DNA from: Corallococcus sp. NCRR
GTDB taxonomy: Bacteria > Myxococcota > Myxococcia > Myxococcales > Myxococcaceae
Length of the DNA stretch: 64,000 nucleotides
NCBI RefSeq assembly: GCF_026965535.1
Contig: NZ_CP114039.1
Location: 1,488,001-1,552,000, forward strand
Reading direction: 5' to 3'
The notes under the pieces are model-generated. The model worked only from the letters and a program-made list of their open reading frames with translations. It made no database searches and was not told the origin of the DNA. Of the stretch, positions 1 through 10,393 are shown in pieces; position 1 is the first letter of the stretch; every line of letters starts with the position of its first letter. The position numbers and the translations under genes were made by a program.

Positions 1-491
1 ATCTGGCTGAAGAGGCGCGCCACGTCCACGCGGCCTCCGTGCAGCACGTCGAAGCACACGCGCATGAGCCCCAGCTGCACCAGCCCCTGCACCAGCTGCT
101 GCGCCACGAGCCCCAGCAGGGCCAGCACCCCGGCGATGGCGACGCTGTCCAGCGCCGCGCCAATGCCCGTGGCCACGTTGAAGAGCAGGTTCGCGCCGAG
201 GGTCACGCCCAGGGTGATCAACACCGCGAGCGACAGCATGCCCCACTCGCGCTGGAACGCCGCCCAGCACACGTCCCACAGCGCGTTGAAGTTCCACGTC
301 TCCCGGTTCAGCGGGAACGTGGCGCCGGAGCGCTCCCGGCACGTGGGGCAGCGCGGCGACGCGCCGTCCTGGCTGCACGTGTCGCACATGAAGTTGCCAC
401 AGCGCTCGCAGGTGCCCGTGGCCTCCCGCCCCGGGTGCAGCGCGCAGGACGCCCCCATCGCGCGTCCGAAATCCACATCCGACATCCGCAT
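1..491 (-). CDS. Zinc-ribbon membrane protein, C-terminus cut by window edge
   Basis: Incomplete gene running off the left edge; 163 residues are visible. The N-terminus carries a small zinc-ribbon or B-box-like module with CxxC pairs (CERCGNFMCDTC, then CPTC) at about residues 27-50. It is followed by hydrophobic segments at about residues 85-105 and 115-140, so a metal-binding head on a multi-pass membrane domain is likely. The start is the ATG at 491; a second in-frame ATG lies two codons on. Similar proteins in myxobacteria are annotated only as B-box or zinc-ribbon membrane proteins. No function can be assigned from what is visible. Confidence 0.75.
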   Translation of the reverse strand, partial: MRMSDVDFGRAMGASCALHPGREATGTCERCGNFMCDTCSQDGASPRCPTCRERSGATFPLNRETWNFNALWDVCWAAFQREWGMLSLAVLITLGVTLGANLLFNVATGIGAALDSVAIAGVLALLGLVAQQLVQGLVQLGLMRVCFDVLHGGRVDVARLFSQ

Positions 492-666
492 GCCTCCCAA
501 GGCGCGGCGCCCCAGGGCCGCGACCGGGGTGTCATATCAGGCGGGCCCCTCCCCTTCCCGGCGGGCGGGCGCCCCGGGTGAATTTCCGGAGCGGCCGGCC
601 GTCATGGGGGCAGAGGTTGCGAAGCGGGACGCTTTGAGGGTCCACTTCCGCGACAGGAGACTCTTC

Positions 667-1557
667 ATGAACCGCTTGCTCGCCCTGGTCGTCCCCGTGG
701 CCCTGCTGATGGGGACGGGCTGTGTCGTCGAGGCCCACTCGCACCGCCCCGTCCGCCGCGTGGCCTACGTCGCCCCCGCGCCCGTGGCGGAGTACCGGTT
801 CGCCGGCGCGCACCCCGTCCCCGACGACTACGGCGGCGGCTGGTGCCCGGAGGACTACGCCCACGTCCACGACTACCAGCCGCCCCAGGCGTCCTACGTC
901 TACACGGACGACGTCTACTACTACCGGGGCCCGACGGTGGTCTGGTACTGGGACTACCACCCCATCGCCAGCGGCGGGTACTGCAACCTCCACGGCCGCC
1001 ACCAGCACGACTACTACCCGCGCGGCTCCTGGGGCGCGGGCTACACCTACGACCGCGGCAGCCGGGGCTACCGCTGGAGCAACAGCCACTCGGCCTCCGC
1101 GGTCCCTGGCGGCCGCAACAACATCGCCCCCTCGCGGCCCGCGCCCGCTCCGGCCCCCGTCAACCAGGGCCGCAACCCGCCCCCCGGCGGCAACGGCACC
1201 GGCGCCCGGCCTCCCAGCGGCTCCGGCTGGGGCCGCGGCAACAACGTCGCGCCCTCCAACAACTCGCGGGACAACGACCGGGACAATGACCGTGGCAGCG
1301 GCGGCTGGGACACCCCGGCCAGCAAGAGCCGCGACGACGACAAGGACAACAACCGCGGCAACAGCAACAGCGGCAACAGCGGCCGGAGCAGCGGCGGCTG
1401 GAGCACCCCTCCCAGCGGCAACAGCGGCGGCGGCAGCAGCGGCAGTGGCCGGAGCAGCGGCGGTAGCAGTGGGAGCAGCAGCGGCAACGGCGGCTGGAAC
1501 ACCGGCAAGAGCTCCGGCTCCTCCGGCTCCTCCGGCAGGAGCGGGTCGGGCTGGTAG
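667..1557 (+). CDS. Low-complexity exported lipoprotein
   Basis: 296-residue protein with a short basic N-terminus, a hydrophobic stretch and a Cys at residue 18 (GTGC), which looks like a lipoprotein signal, although the residues before the Cys are not a perfect lipobox. Residues about 30-130 are rich in Tyr, His and Asp. From about residue 140 the chain becomes a Gly/Ser/Asn/Arg low-complexity tail with repeated SSG, GGW and NRD units. The start was chosen because AGGAGA sits six bases upstream; the frame stays open upstream but without signal-like sequence. Probably an envelope protein with a disordered tail; function unknown. A strong hairpin follows the stop. Confidence 0.8.
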   Translation: MNRLLALVVPVALLMGTGCVVEAHSHRPVRRVAYVAPAPVAEYRFAGAHPVPDDYGGGWCPEDYAHVHDYQPPQASYVYTDDVYYYRGPTVVWYWDYHPIASGGYCNLHGRHQHDYYPRGSWGAGYTYDRGSRGYRWSNSHSASAVPGGRNNIAPSRPAPAPAPVNQGRNPPPGGNGTGARPPSGSGWGRGNNVAPSNNSRDNDRDNDRGSGGWDTPASKSRDDDKDNNRGNSNSGNSGRSSGGWSTPPSGNSGGGSSGSGRSSGGSSGSSSGNGGWNTGKSSGSSGSSGRSGSGW

Positions 1558-1590
1558 CCGCTCCGCTTCCTCCTCCCTCGTTTGACCCGC

Positions 1591-1642
1591 GGCACCGGGC
1601 GACCGCCCTTCCGTTTCCAGCGGAAGGCAGGCTCCCGGTGCC
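1591..1642 (+). terminator. Hairpin terminator candidate after the low-complexity lipoprotein
   Basis: Nested stem: GGCACCGGG (1591-1599) pairs with CCCGGTGCC (1634-1642), and inside it CCTTCCG (1607-1613) pairs with CGGAAGG (1621-1627). It is followed by GACGTGTTTTC, a short T run. Its position 33 bases after the upstream stop fits an intrinsic terminator. Confidence 0.6.
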
Positions 1643-1777
1643 GACGTGTTTTCAACACCCGGAGGGCCCGGTGTCCGGGGCATCCGGCCCGCGGGCGCGG
1701 CGGTGCGTCGTGAAGGGGACGGACGACACCGGGGGACGGATTGCGTGCCCTCCCCGCCGTGAAGATGTTGCCGCCCG

Positions 1778-2626
1778 ATGAAACACTACATTCGGGCGGC
1801 GGGTGGTGCCGTGCTCGGGCTGTTGGCGATGGCCTGTGGCGACGGCGGCTTCACACCGGACCCCGGCGTGCGGACCGAGGACGCCGAGGCGGTGGACCTG
1901 GAAAACCTTCGCATCCTCGTGAGCGGCGAGGCGCGCGTGTTCCCGGAGGCAGCGGGCATGGCCGCGGCACCGGCGTCGCTCACCGGGATGGCGCTCACCG
2001 TGGAGGAGCCGCTGCGCGTGGCCGTCAACGACGCGGCCGCCACCTTCGCCACCGGCGAGGTGTCCGAGGACGGCGCCTTCCGCATCACCGGCGTGCCCGT
2101 GCGCGACGTGCACCAGGGGCTCGCGGTGGGGCTCGTGCACGAAGGCCTCGTGCGCAGCACCACGCTCGTCTACGACACCGCCTTCACCGGCACCCGTCCG
2201 CGCACGGACATCATCGACGCGCGGGCGTGGGCCCTGCCCACCGCGTTCGTGGATCAGCTGGGCGCCGCCGTGGGTGCGCCGCGCCTCCAGGGCCACACCG
2301 GGGACCCGGCGGCCACCCTGGCCTCCGCGGGCTTCGTGCTGGGGCGCGTGGTGGACGTGAACGGCCAGCCCGTGAGCGGCGCGCGCGTGGCGCTGAACCG
2401 CGCGGAGCTGGGGGACCGCGTCTACTACCCGTCCGGTGACCTGACGTCCGTGGACACCGCGGGCACCGCGGGCCACGGGCTGTTCCTCTTCGTGCACTCG
2501 GGCGCCGGAGTGTCCTCGTTCCAGCTGTCCGTGGAGGGCACCGACACCTACGTGCCACGCAACATCGACGTGGGCCCGGGGCTGGGCGTCGTCCTCACCG
2601 TCTATCCAGGCCGCTACGCACCCTGA
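1778..2626 (+). CDS. Lipoprotein with carboxypeptidase-regulatory-like fold
   Basis: 282-residue exported protein. The signal peptide ends in a lipobox (LLAMAC, Cys20). The mature part contains phrases typical of beta-sandwich carboxypeptidase regulatory-like domains, such as GRVVDVNGQPVSGARVALN at about residues 188-206 and a second similar stretch near residues 60-110. No catalytic motif is visible. It stands alone between two terminator-like hairpins, so it is probably monocistronic. Likely an outer-membrane or periplasmic lipoprotein of unknown role. Confidence 0.8.
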   Translation: MKHYIRAAGGAVLGLLAMACGDGGFTPDPGVRTEDAEAVDLENLRILVSGEARVFPEAAGMAAAPASLTGMALTVEEPLRVAVNDAAATFATGEVSEDGAFRITGVPVRDVHQGLAVGLVHEGLVRSTTLVYDTAFTGTRPRTDIIDARAWALPTAFVDQLGAAVGAPRLQGHTGDPAATLASAGFVLGRVVDVNGQPVSGARVALNRAELGDRVYYPSGDLTSVDTAGTAGHGLFLFVHSGAGVSSFQLSVEGTDTYVPRNIDVGPGLGVVLTVYPGRYAP

Positions 2627-2677
2627 CCCAACCCTGGACAGGTCTGACATCCCGGCCTAGGACGGACATCCTCCCAA

Positions 2678-2699
2678 CCCCGGCGTCCCATTGCCGGGG
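2678..2699 (+). terminator. Short GC hairpin
   Basis: CCCCGGC (2678-2684) pairs with GCCGGGG (2693-2699) around an 8-base loop, 52 bases after the lipoprotein stop and just before the kinase gene. There is no T run, so termination is only a suggestion. Confidence 0.35.
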
Positions 2700-2758
2700 G
2701 GGCCCCTGATACGTGATGTTGTGGCAGGATGCAGGGCTGGCGTTCCGGGGGGACGCGG

Positions 2759-4750
2759 ATGATGAGCGGCCAATCCATGCCACGAAGCACGGCGTTGGTC
2801 CGTGCCCTTGCGCGCAGCTCCGCGGTGGCCGCCTGCCTGGTGGGCCTGCTGGTGCTGTTGGGCTGGGCGTTGGATGTCATGGTCCTCAAGTCCATGGGCG
2901 CGGCGATCCCCGCCATGCGCCCCAGCGCCGCGTTGGGGCTGCTGCTGGGTGGGGCCGCGCTGGGCCTGCGGCTGCCGGCCACGCCCTCACGCTTCCAACA
3001 CCGGCTGGGCACCGCGCTCGCCCTGGCCACGGCCCTGCTGGGCGCGGCGAGCCTCGTGGATGGCGTCATCACCGGCGGCACCGGGGGCCTGGACGCGCTG
3101 TTCCTGCGCGTCTTTGGAGAGGAGGTCGGCGCGTCGCCCGGCATCGCGCCGTCGCCCCTCACGGCGTTGTGCCTGATGCTGCTGGGTCCGGCGCTGGCGC
3201 TGGTGGACCGGGGCCACCCGCAGCGGCTGTCCTGGTCGGACGCGCTGGTGGTGCTCGCGCTGATGGCGGCGCTGACGGGGCTCAACGGCTTCCTGCTGGG
3301 CCCGCTGGTGACGCCCATGGCCGCTCCGTTCTTCCAGGAGCGCAGCATGGGGCTGCACACCACCTGCGTGCTGATGCTGCTGGCCATGGGCACGCTGTGC
3401 GCCCGGCCGCAGCTGGGGCTGATGGCGCGGCTCACGCGGGACACGCTGGGCGGCTTCGTGGCGCGGCGGCTGGTGCCGGTGACGCTGTTGGGGCCGCCGG
3501 TGCTGGGGCTGACGCTGGTGTTGATCCACCTGACGGGCGGGCTCAGCCACGACGCGAAGCTGCCCCTCTTCGCCACGGTGGTGGCCGCGGGCGGCGTCAC
3601 GCTGGTGCTCCTGGCGGCGCGGGCGCTGGACGTGCTGGACACAGAGCGCATGCGGGCCACCGCCGCGCTGGAGTCCTCCGAGGCGCGCTTCCGCACCTTC
3701 CTGGACACCGCGCCGGACCCCATGGTGGTGGTGGACGCCACCGGCCGCGTGCGCTTCGCCAACGCGGAGGCGGAGCGCGTCTTCGGCTACCGCCGGGAGG
3801 CCCTGCTGGCCCGCGAGGTGGAGCTGCTGGTGCCAGAGGGGCTCCACGGGCCGGCCACCGCCGGGGACGGCGCGGGGCGCGCCACGGGCGGGCGGCTGGT
3901 GTCCGGGCAGCGGCAGGACGGCACCAGCGTGCCGCTGGAGGTGCGGCTGAGCCCGCTGGAGGGCGAGGACGACGCCACGCGCATCGCCATCCTGCGCGAC
4001 GTCACCGAGCGCCGGGACCTGGAGAAGCTGCGCGAGGAGTACGTGGGGCTCATCTCCCACGACCTGCGCAACCCGCTGAACACCATCAACCTGCGCGCCC
4101 ACCTGCTCCAGCGCGCGCTGCACGAGCGGAAGCTGGAGCGCGAGGGCATCATGGCCCAGGCCATCATCCACAACGTGGAGTGGATGAGCACGATGATCGA
4201 GGAGCTGCTGGAGGGCTCGCGGCTGGAGTCCGGCCGGGTGAACCTGCGCCGCGAGGCGCGCGACCTGGGCCGCTTCCTGGAGGAGGTGCTGGAGCGCGAC
4301 GTGCCGCCCGACGCGCGCGAGCGCTTCCGGCTGCACCGGGCGGATCCGCTGCCGCCGGTGCCCATGGACGCCGCGCGCCTGGAGCGCGTGGTGACGAACC
4401 TGCTGACCAACGCCATCAAGTACAGCCCCAAGGGGACGCCGGTGGACGTGCGGCTCTCCGCGGTGCACGACCACGCCGTGGTGTCGGTGACCAACCAGGG
4501 CGCGGGGCTGTCCCCCAGGGACGCGGCGCGCCTGTTCGACAAGTACTACCGCACGGAGGACGGCCGCTCGGCGGACGGCAAGGGGCTGGGGTTGGGGCTC
4601 TACATCAGCCGGCTCATCGTGGAGGCCCACGGAGGCCACATCTGGGTGGAGAGCGAGCCGGACCGGGGCGTCACCTTCTTCTTCAGCGTGCCCCTGGAAG
4701 CCCCCGCCGCCCCCAAGGCGCCCGAAGTGCCGCGCCAGCGGGCGGGCTAG
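2759..4750 (+). CDS. Membrane PAS-domain sensor histidine kinase
   Basis: 663 residues from the chosen start. An N-terminal membrane domain has about seven hydrophobic segments (residues about 15-290). It is followed by a PAS domain (about 305-415), a dimerisation/phosphoacceptor domain with SHDLRNPL (His434), an N-box (NLLTNAIKYSP, near 550) and a G-box (GKGLGLGLYISR). The kinase should autophosphorylate on His434 and pass the phosphate to an unlinked response regulator; none is adjacent. The ATG at 2759 is preferred because GGGGGGA lies about seven bases upstream; an in-frame ATG at 2729 lacks such a site. Its stop overlaps by four bases the stop of the convergent propeller lipoprotein. Confidence 0.9.
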   Translation: MMSGQSMPRSTALVRALARSSAVAACLVGLLVLLGWALDVMVLKSMGAAIPAMRPSAALGLLLGGAALGLRLPATPSRFQHRLGTALALATALLGAASLVDGVITGGTGGLDALFLRVFGEEVGASPGIAPSPLTALCLMLLGPALALVDRGHPQRLSWSDALVVLALMAALTGLNGFLLGPLVTPMAAPFFQERSMGLHTTCVLMLLAMGTLCARPQLGLMARLTRDTLGGFVARRLVPVTLLGPPVLGLTLVLIHLTGGLSHDAKLPLFATVVAAGGVTLVLLAARALDVLDTERMRATAALESSEARFRTFLDTAPDPMVVVDATGRVRFANAEAERVFGYRREALLAREVELLVPEGLHGPATAGDGAGRATGGRLVSGQRQDGTSVPLEVRLSPLEGEDDATRIAILRDVTERRDLEKLREEYVGLISHDLRNPLNTINLRAHLLQRALHERKLEREGIMAQAIIHNVEWMSTMIEELLEGSRLESGRVNLRREARDLGRFLEEVLERDVPPDARERFRLHRADPLPPVPMDAARLERVVTNLLTNAIKYSPKGTPVDVRLSAVHDHAVVSVTNQGAGLSPRDAARLFDKYYRTEDGRSADGKGLGLGLYISRLIVEAHGGHIWVESEPDRGVTFFFSVPLEAPAAPKAPEVPRQRAG

Positions 4751-5868
4751 CGCGGCACGAACCAGCGCGGCAGCCAGTCCGCGCCCTTCGCCGTGGTGAG
4801 CCGCGTCTGGCCGGTGCCGTCCGGGCGCATGAGGTACAGGTCGGTGTCGCCGTCGCGCTCGGAGACGAACACCAGCGCCTTGCCGTCCGGGCTCCAGGCC
4901 GGCATGTCGTCGCGGTGCTGTCCGTCCGTCAGCGCCACCGGCGCGCCGCCCGCCACGTCCGCCACCCAGATGCGGCTCTTGCCGTCCTGAAGCCGGGCCA
5001 CGTACGCCACGCGCTTGCCGTCCGGGCTGAAGGCCGCTTCCCGCTCGTCTCCCGCGAAGCCCTCCGCGGACAGGGCGCGCAGGTCCGAGCCGTCCGCGCG
5101 CACCAGGTACATGCGCTCCTTGCGCTCGCGGTTGCTCACGAACAACAGCCACTTGCCGTCCGGACTCCACTGCGGCGTCCGGTCCTCCATGTAGAACGTG
5201 GTGATGCGGCGGGGCTCGCCCGTGCCGTCCGCGCGGAAGACGTAGACCTCCGGGTCCCCGTCACCGCTGCACACGGCCGCCACCTCCGTGCCGTCCGGGG
5301 ACACCGCGGGCTCGAAGCAGCCTGCCTTCACGTGCGTCAGCCGCGTGTCCACCGCGTTCGCCTGGGGCAGCACGCGCACCACGTCGCTGAAGCCCTGCGC
5401 GTCGGACTCCGCCACGAGCCACGTGCCGTCCGGCGCCCAGCTCGCGTTGCGCGCCCGGGGCCGCGGCGGATGCAGCGCCACCTGGCGGCCTCCCTCGAGC
5501 GGCTGCAGACGCAGCTGCTGGAAGACGCGCCCGTTCGCCTCGCCCGACGCAATCACCAGCAGCGTGCGGCCGTCCGGCGACGGCGGGCCGGGGTACTCGT
5601 CCTCCGGCGCGGTGGTGACCTGCGTCTCTTCTCCGGCGGGCGTCACCCGCCAGACGTCCTTCTGTCCCGCCCTTTCGGAGAGGAAGACGATGGTGCCCGG
5701 CAGGGCCCGCCGCTCCGCCTCCGACAGCGTGCCGGGCGCCGCGGCGCCGCCAGTGCCGGCGCAGCGGCCCTGACAGCCCATGGCGCCCAGCATGGCGAGC
5801 ACGGCCCACCACCGCCGTGCCCGCGAGGGCCCGGAACGCGTCCGCCGTTCAAGGCCCCAATGCCTCAC
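4747..5868 (-). CDS. TolB-like beta-propeller lipoprotein
   Basis: 373-residue exported lipoprotein: a basic N-terminus, a hydrophobic core and a lipobox LGAMGC near residue 32. The mature protein is a string of PD40/WD40-like blades; the phrase SPDGK/SPDGR recurs about every 45 residues, for example SPDGRTLL, SPDGTEVA, SPDGKWLLF, SPDGKRVAYV and SPDGKALVF. This is the TolB-type six-bladed propeller pattern, normally used for protein-protein contacts at the envelope. It is not in a tol-pal cluster, so it is a TolB-like paralogue rather than TolB itself. Confidence 0.85.
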   Translation of the reverse strand: MRHWGLERRTRSGPSRARRWWAVLAMLGAMGCQGRCAGTGGAAAPGTLSEAERRALPGTIVFLSERAGQKDVWRVTPAGEETQVTTAPEDEYPGPPSPDGRTLLVIASGEANGRVFQQLRLQPLEGGRQVALHPPRPRARNASWAPDGTWLVAESDAQGFSDVVRVLPQANAVDTRLTHVKAGCFEPAVSPDGTEVAAVCSGDGDPEVYVFRADGTGEPRRITTFYMEDRTPQWSPDGKWLLFVSNRERKERMYLVRADGSDLRALSAEGFAGDEREAAFSPDGKRVAYVARLQDGKSRIWVADVAGGAPVALTDGQHRDDMPAWSPDGKALVFVSERDGDTDLYLMRPDGTGQTRLTTAKGADWLPRWFVPR

Positions 5869-5869
5869 G

Positions 5870-7483
<1,614 letters not shown>

Positions 7484-7879
7484 GAGGGGACTCCAGAAAT
7501 CGGGGGAGGAACTGCGCGCCTTCACAGCACCGCGCGTGCCAGCCGCCTCCATCCCGTCACCTTCGTCCAGTTTTCTTCCGCGACCGGTGCATGCATGCTC
7601 CACCCATACCCAGCGCGCTGCGTTCCTTGTGGCGTCAAACACCTGAAATCACGGAATTACCTACATCACGGGACTCGCGATTCCACGCGGAGTCCGGCGT
7701 GGTGCACGGATGCCGCATTGCCGTGTTTCAGGACATCCATGACGTAACGTTTTGTTACATCATTTCTTGTATTAATCACTATTTGAACCCTTGGCGGACC
7801 GGGGCGGCAGGCGGTCCGGGCGTGCGCCGTGCTGGAAGGGCCGACATGGGGCCAGGGCATCCGCTATGACGCCAGCATC
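7484..7879. other. Divergent intergenic region, locally AT-rich
   Basis: 396 bases between the divergent amidase and phosphoesterase genes. Bases about 7640-7790 are clearly richer in A/T than the surroundings and should hold both promoters. A 25-base imperfect palindrome sits at 7739-7763. No RNA gene was recognised. Confidence 0.6.
7739..7763. promoter_or_regulatory. Imperfect palindrome, candidate operator
   Basis: ATGACGTAAC (7739-7748) and GTTACATCAT (7754-7763) are inverted repeats matching at nine of ten positions around the spacer GTTTT. It lies in the AT-rich part of a divergent intergenic region, where a dimeric regulator could control both genes. No specific regulator can be named. 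Confidence 0.4.
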
Positions 7880-8617
7880 ATGCGGCTCTTCGGTATTGGC
7901 GACACGCACCTGCCCTCCACCCGGCAGAAGGACATGCACCGCTTCGGCTGGACGGACCACCCGCTGCCCCTGCAGCGCGCGTGGGACGAACGGGTGCGGC
8001 CGGAGGACGCGGTCATCGTCGCGGGGGACATCTCCTGGGCCACCCGTCCCCACGAGGTGATGGAGGACCTAGCGTGGCTGGACGCGCGGCCGGGGCGCAA
8101 GGTGCTGGTGCGCGGCAACCACGACTACTGGTGGGGCGACTCCGCGTCCAAGCTGCGCAAGCTGTTGGAGCCGTTCCGCACGCTGGAGGGCTTCCTACAC
8201 AACAACGCCTTCGTGCTGGGGCCGTGGGTCATCGCCGGCACGCGGCTGTGGACCGCGCCCGAAGCGCCGCCCATGCCCGGCGGGGAGATGGGCGACGAGC
8301 AGGGGGACTCCGGCTACGTGGAGCGCGAGACGCGCCGGCTGGCCACGTCCATCGACGACGCGCTCAAGAAGGAGGCGGCCCACCCCACGCCGCTCACCCG
8401 CATCGTCGCGGTGCACTTCCCGCCGGTGTACGCGAACGAGCGGGCCACCGCCTTCAGCGCCCCCATCGAAGCGTTCGCCCCCAAGGTGTGCGTGTACGGG
8501 CACCTGCACTCGAGCGGCATCCCCGCGGGCTTCACCGGCGAACGGGCCGGCGTGCGCTACGTGCTCGCGTCCTGTGACGCGGCCGGCTTCGCGCCGGTGC
8601 TGCTGGACGAGCGCTGA
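7880..8617 (+). CDS. Calcineurin-like metallophosphoesterase
   Basis: 245 residues with the full set of metallophosphoesterase motifs in order: GDTHLP near the N-terminus, AGDISWA, VRGNHDYWW, AVHFPPVY and YGHLHSS. These bind a di-metal centre that hydrolyses phosphoesters. The sequence resembles the COG1768-type predicted phosphohydrolases, whose substrate is not established. The ATG at 7880 places GDTHLP at residues 6-11 as usual for the family; the upstream in-frame ATG at 7829 would add 17 atypical residues. Probably cytoplasmic, since no signal peptide is seen. Confidence 0.85.
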   Translation: MRLFGIGDTHLPSTRQKDMHRFGWTDHPLPLQRAWDERVRPEDAVIVAGDISWATRPHEVMEDLAWLDARPGRKVLVRGNHDYWWGDSASKLRKLLEPFRTLEGFLHNNAFVLGPWVIAGTRLWTAPEAPPMPGGEMGDEQGDSGYVERETRRLATSIDDALKKEAAHPTPLTRIVAVHFPPVYANERATAFSAPIEAFAPKVCVYGHLHSSGIPAGFTGERAGVRYVLASCDAAGFAPVLLDER

Positions 8618-8790
8618 CCTCCCCCGGGCCTGTGAGTCACGCGGGCTCCAGGGAACCCGCCGCGTTGGCCTGGACACCGGACATGGCAGGTCCTCACGGG
8701 TGTGACGCCCGGTGAAGCGCTTTGTCGACAGGTGAAACAGGGCCGTTAAGCTCACCGCCGGGTTCGCCCGTGAACCAAGGAGTGGAAGTC

Positions 8791-9372
8791 ATGCCGTCGG
8801 ACAAGGCCGAACTCGCCGCCCGGATCGCCATCCTCCAGTCGGGGGACTCCATCCGTGGGCTCATCTTCAAGTCCGTCTTCGGCCTGGTGCAGCAGCACGC
8901 GGGCGCCATCGGGATGGAGCAACTGCGCGTGGGCGAGCTGAACCACGACTACGCGGAGCTGCGCTCGTACCCGGCGCGGGAGTTCCTCACGCTGCTGTAC
9001 AACGCGGCGGACCTGCTGGAGGGCTCGCTCGGCCCCCAGGACGCGGTGTTCCACGCGTGCGGCGAGGTGAGCATCACCCGCTACTCCACCGGGCCGGGGA
9101 TGCTGGTGTTCGGCATCATCTCCCGGGGGGACCCCCAGAAGCTCTTCGCGGGCGCGCAGATGGCGTACAGCGCGGCGGTGTCCTACGGCAACCGCGAGTA
9201 CCTCACGACGGGCCCCAAGTCCGGCACCCTGCGCATGCGCCGGGACATGATGCCGCCCGCGTACCACGTGGGCATCCTCACCGGTTCGCTGAAGGTGCTG
9301 GGGCTGACGGGCAAGGCCACCGCGAAGCCGCAGGGCATCGACCGCGTGGACTACGACATCGAGTGGGCCTGA
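8791..9372 (+). CDS. DUF2378 / TIGR02265 myxobacterial family protein
   Basis: 193-residue soluble protein matching the myxobacterial DUF2378 family: an N-terminal stretch with GDSIRGLIFKSVF, then YPAREFLTLLYNAADLL in the middle and a C-terminal half ending in VDYDIEW. Many paralogues occur in myxobacterial genomes; the biochemical role is not known to me. The start is the ATG with AAGGAG about nine bases upstream; a longer frame opening at 8722 lacks this. No neighbour suggests a pathway. Confidence 0.8.
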   Translation: MPSDKAELAARIAILQSGDSIRGLIFKSVFGLVQQHAGAIGMEQLRVGELNHDYAELRSYPAREFLTLLYNAADLLEGSLGPQDAVFHACGEVSITRYSTGPGMLVFGIISRGDPQKLFAGAQMAYSAAVSYGNREYLTTGPKSGTLRMRRDMMPPAYHVGILTGSLKVLGLTGKATAKPQGIDRVDYDIEWA

Positions 9373-9376
9373 GGCT

Positions 9377-10393
9377 TCAGTCCACGCGGGTGTAGGTCAC
9401 GTCCAGCTGCGCCACCACGCGCTCGCCCACGGACGCCTGGCAGGCGAAGGTGTGGTCCGCGCCGCGCACGCGGGTGCGGCGCGCGCCGAACACCACCGTC
9501 TGGCCCGCGTAGGCCAGGCTGTCCGCGGACAGCGTCACGTCCTTCGCCACGAAGCGGGCGCCCGGCGCGCGCTCCAGCGAGCGGCCCAGCGTGGTCGCCA
9601 TGCGCGTCATGCCGCCCGCGACGACGGCCACCGGCATCACCGGGTGCATGGCGAAGTGGCCCTTGCACAGCTCCGGGGTGACGACGAGCGAGGAGCGCAT
9701 GAGGTCGCCCTCCATGCGGAAGTCCTGGAGGTCCAGCGGCTTGCTGTACGGGTTCTGCCGCAGCTTCGCCCACTCCTCCGGGGTGCGCTGCACGGTCTCC
9801 GCGGGGCGCGGCTCGCGGCGCATCTCCTGGCGAGCCTCGCCGAACAGGCGGGTGAAGGCGGCGGCGGACAGCACGTTGTAGTCCACCTCCAGCTTGAACA
9901 GCGGCGTGCCGTCCGAAGAGGACAAGAGCGTGCGCGCCGTGCAGGTGCGCTTGCCGGTGTACTCCGCCTGCGCCAGCGCCCAGAGCATGTCCGTGGCGCG
10001 CTCCTGCGCCTGGGGCACCAGCCACTGACCGCGCGCCGCGCTGGCCAGGTAGAAGTGCTGCCCGTCCTTGGGCGCCACCAGCGCCGCGCCGCACGAGCCC
10101 AGGATGGCCAGGTGCCGGCCCGCCTCCCCCAGGCCCAGCGGCATCGCCTCCGCGTCCGGGGCCATCTGCACCGGCACGCGCGCCACCACCTCGCCCGGCA
10201 GCACCGTCACGTCCTTCAGCGCGAAGTACGGGTCCCGCACGCAGATGCGCGGGTACAGCTCCTGCGCGCTCAGCACCGTGTACGGCGCCGCGTCCGACAG
10301 CGGCATCCGGGGCTCGGCCATCCACGGCATGACGGACTTCACCGGAGAGACGACCGGGGACGACACGGGGGCGGGGGCGATGGCCTGGAGCAT
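9377..10393 (-). CDS. FabA/FabZ-like hotdog protein, probably non-catalytic
   Basis: 338 residues without signal peptide. Near residue 250 the motif GHFAMHPVMPVAVVAGGM copies the active-site helix of FabA/FabZ dehydratases (HFxxxPVMPG). The His is kept, but the Asp/Glu expected about ten residues later is replaced by Gly, so dehydration activity is doubtful. The first half (GRHLAILGSCGAAL) may be a second hotdog unit, giving a double-hotdog architecture. It may bind an acyl thioester. The gene stands alone; its stop lies four bases from the end of the convergent DUF2378 gene. Confidence 0.6.
   Translation of the reverse strand: MLQAIAPAPVSSPVVSPVKSVMPWMAEPRMPLSDAAPYTVLSAQELYPRICVRDPYFALKDVTVLPGEVVARVPVQMAPDAEAMPLGLGEAGRHLAILGSCGAALVAPKDGQHFYLASAARGQWLVPQAQERATDMLWALAQAEYTGKRTCTARTLLSSSDGTPLFKLEVDYNVLSAAAFTRLFGEARQEMRREPRPAETVQRTPEEWAKLRQNPYSKPLDLQDFRMEGDLMRSSLVVTPELCKGHFAMHPVMPVAVVAGGMTRMATTLGRSLERAPGARFVAKDVTLSADSLAYAGQTVVFGARRTRVRGADHTFACQASVGERVVAQLDVTYTRVD

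Noticed and set aside
532..1683. Long antisense frame opposite the low-complexity lipoprotein
   Set aside because: Ala/Val/Gly-rich translation of the complementary strand; the plus-strand gene has a ribosome binding site and signal peptide.
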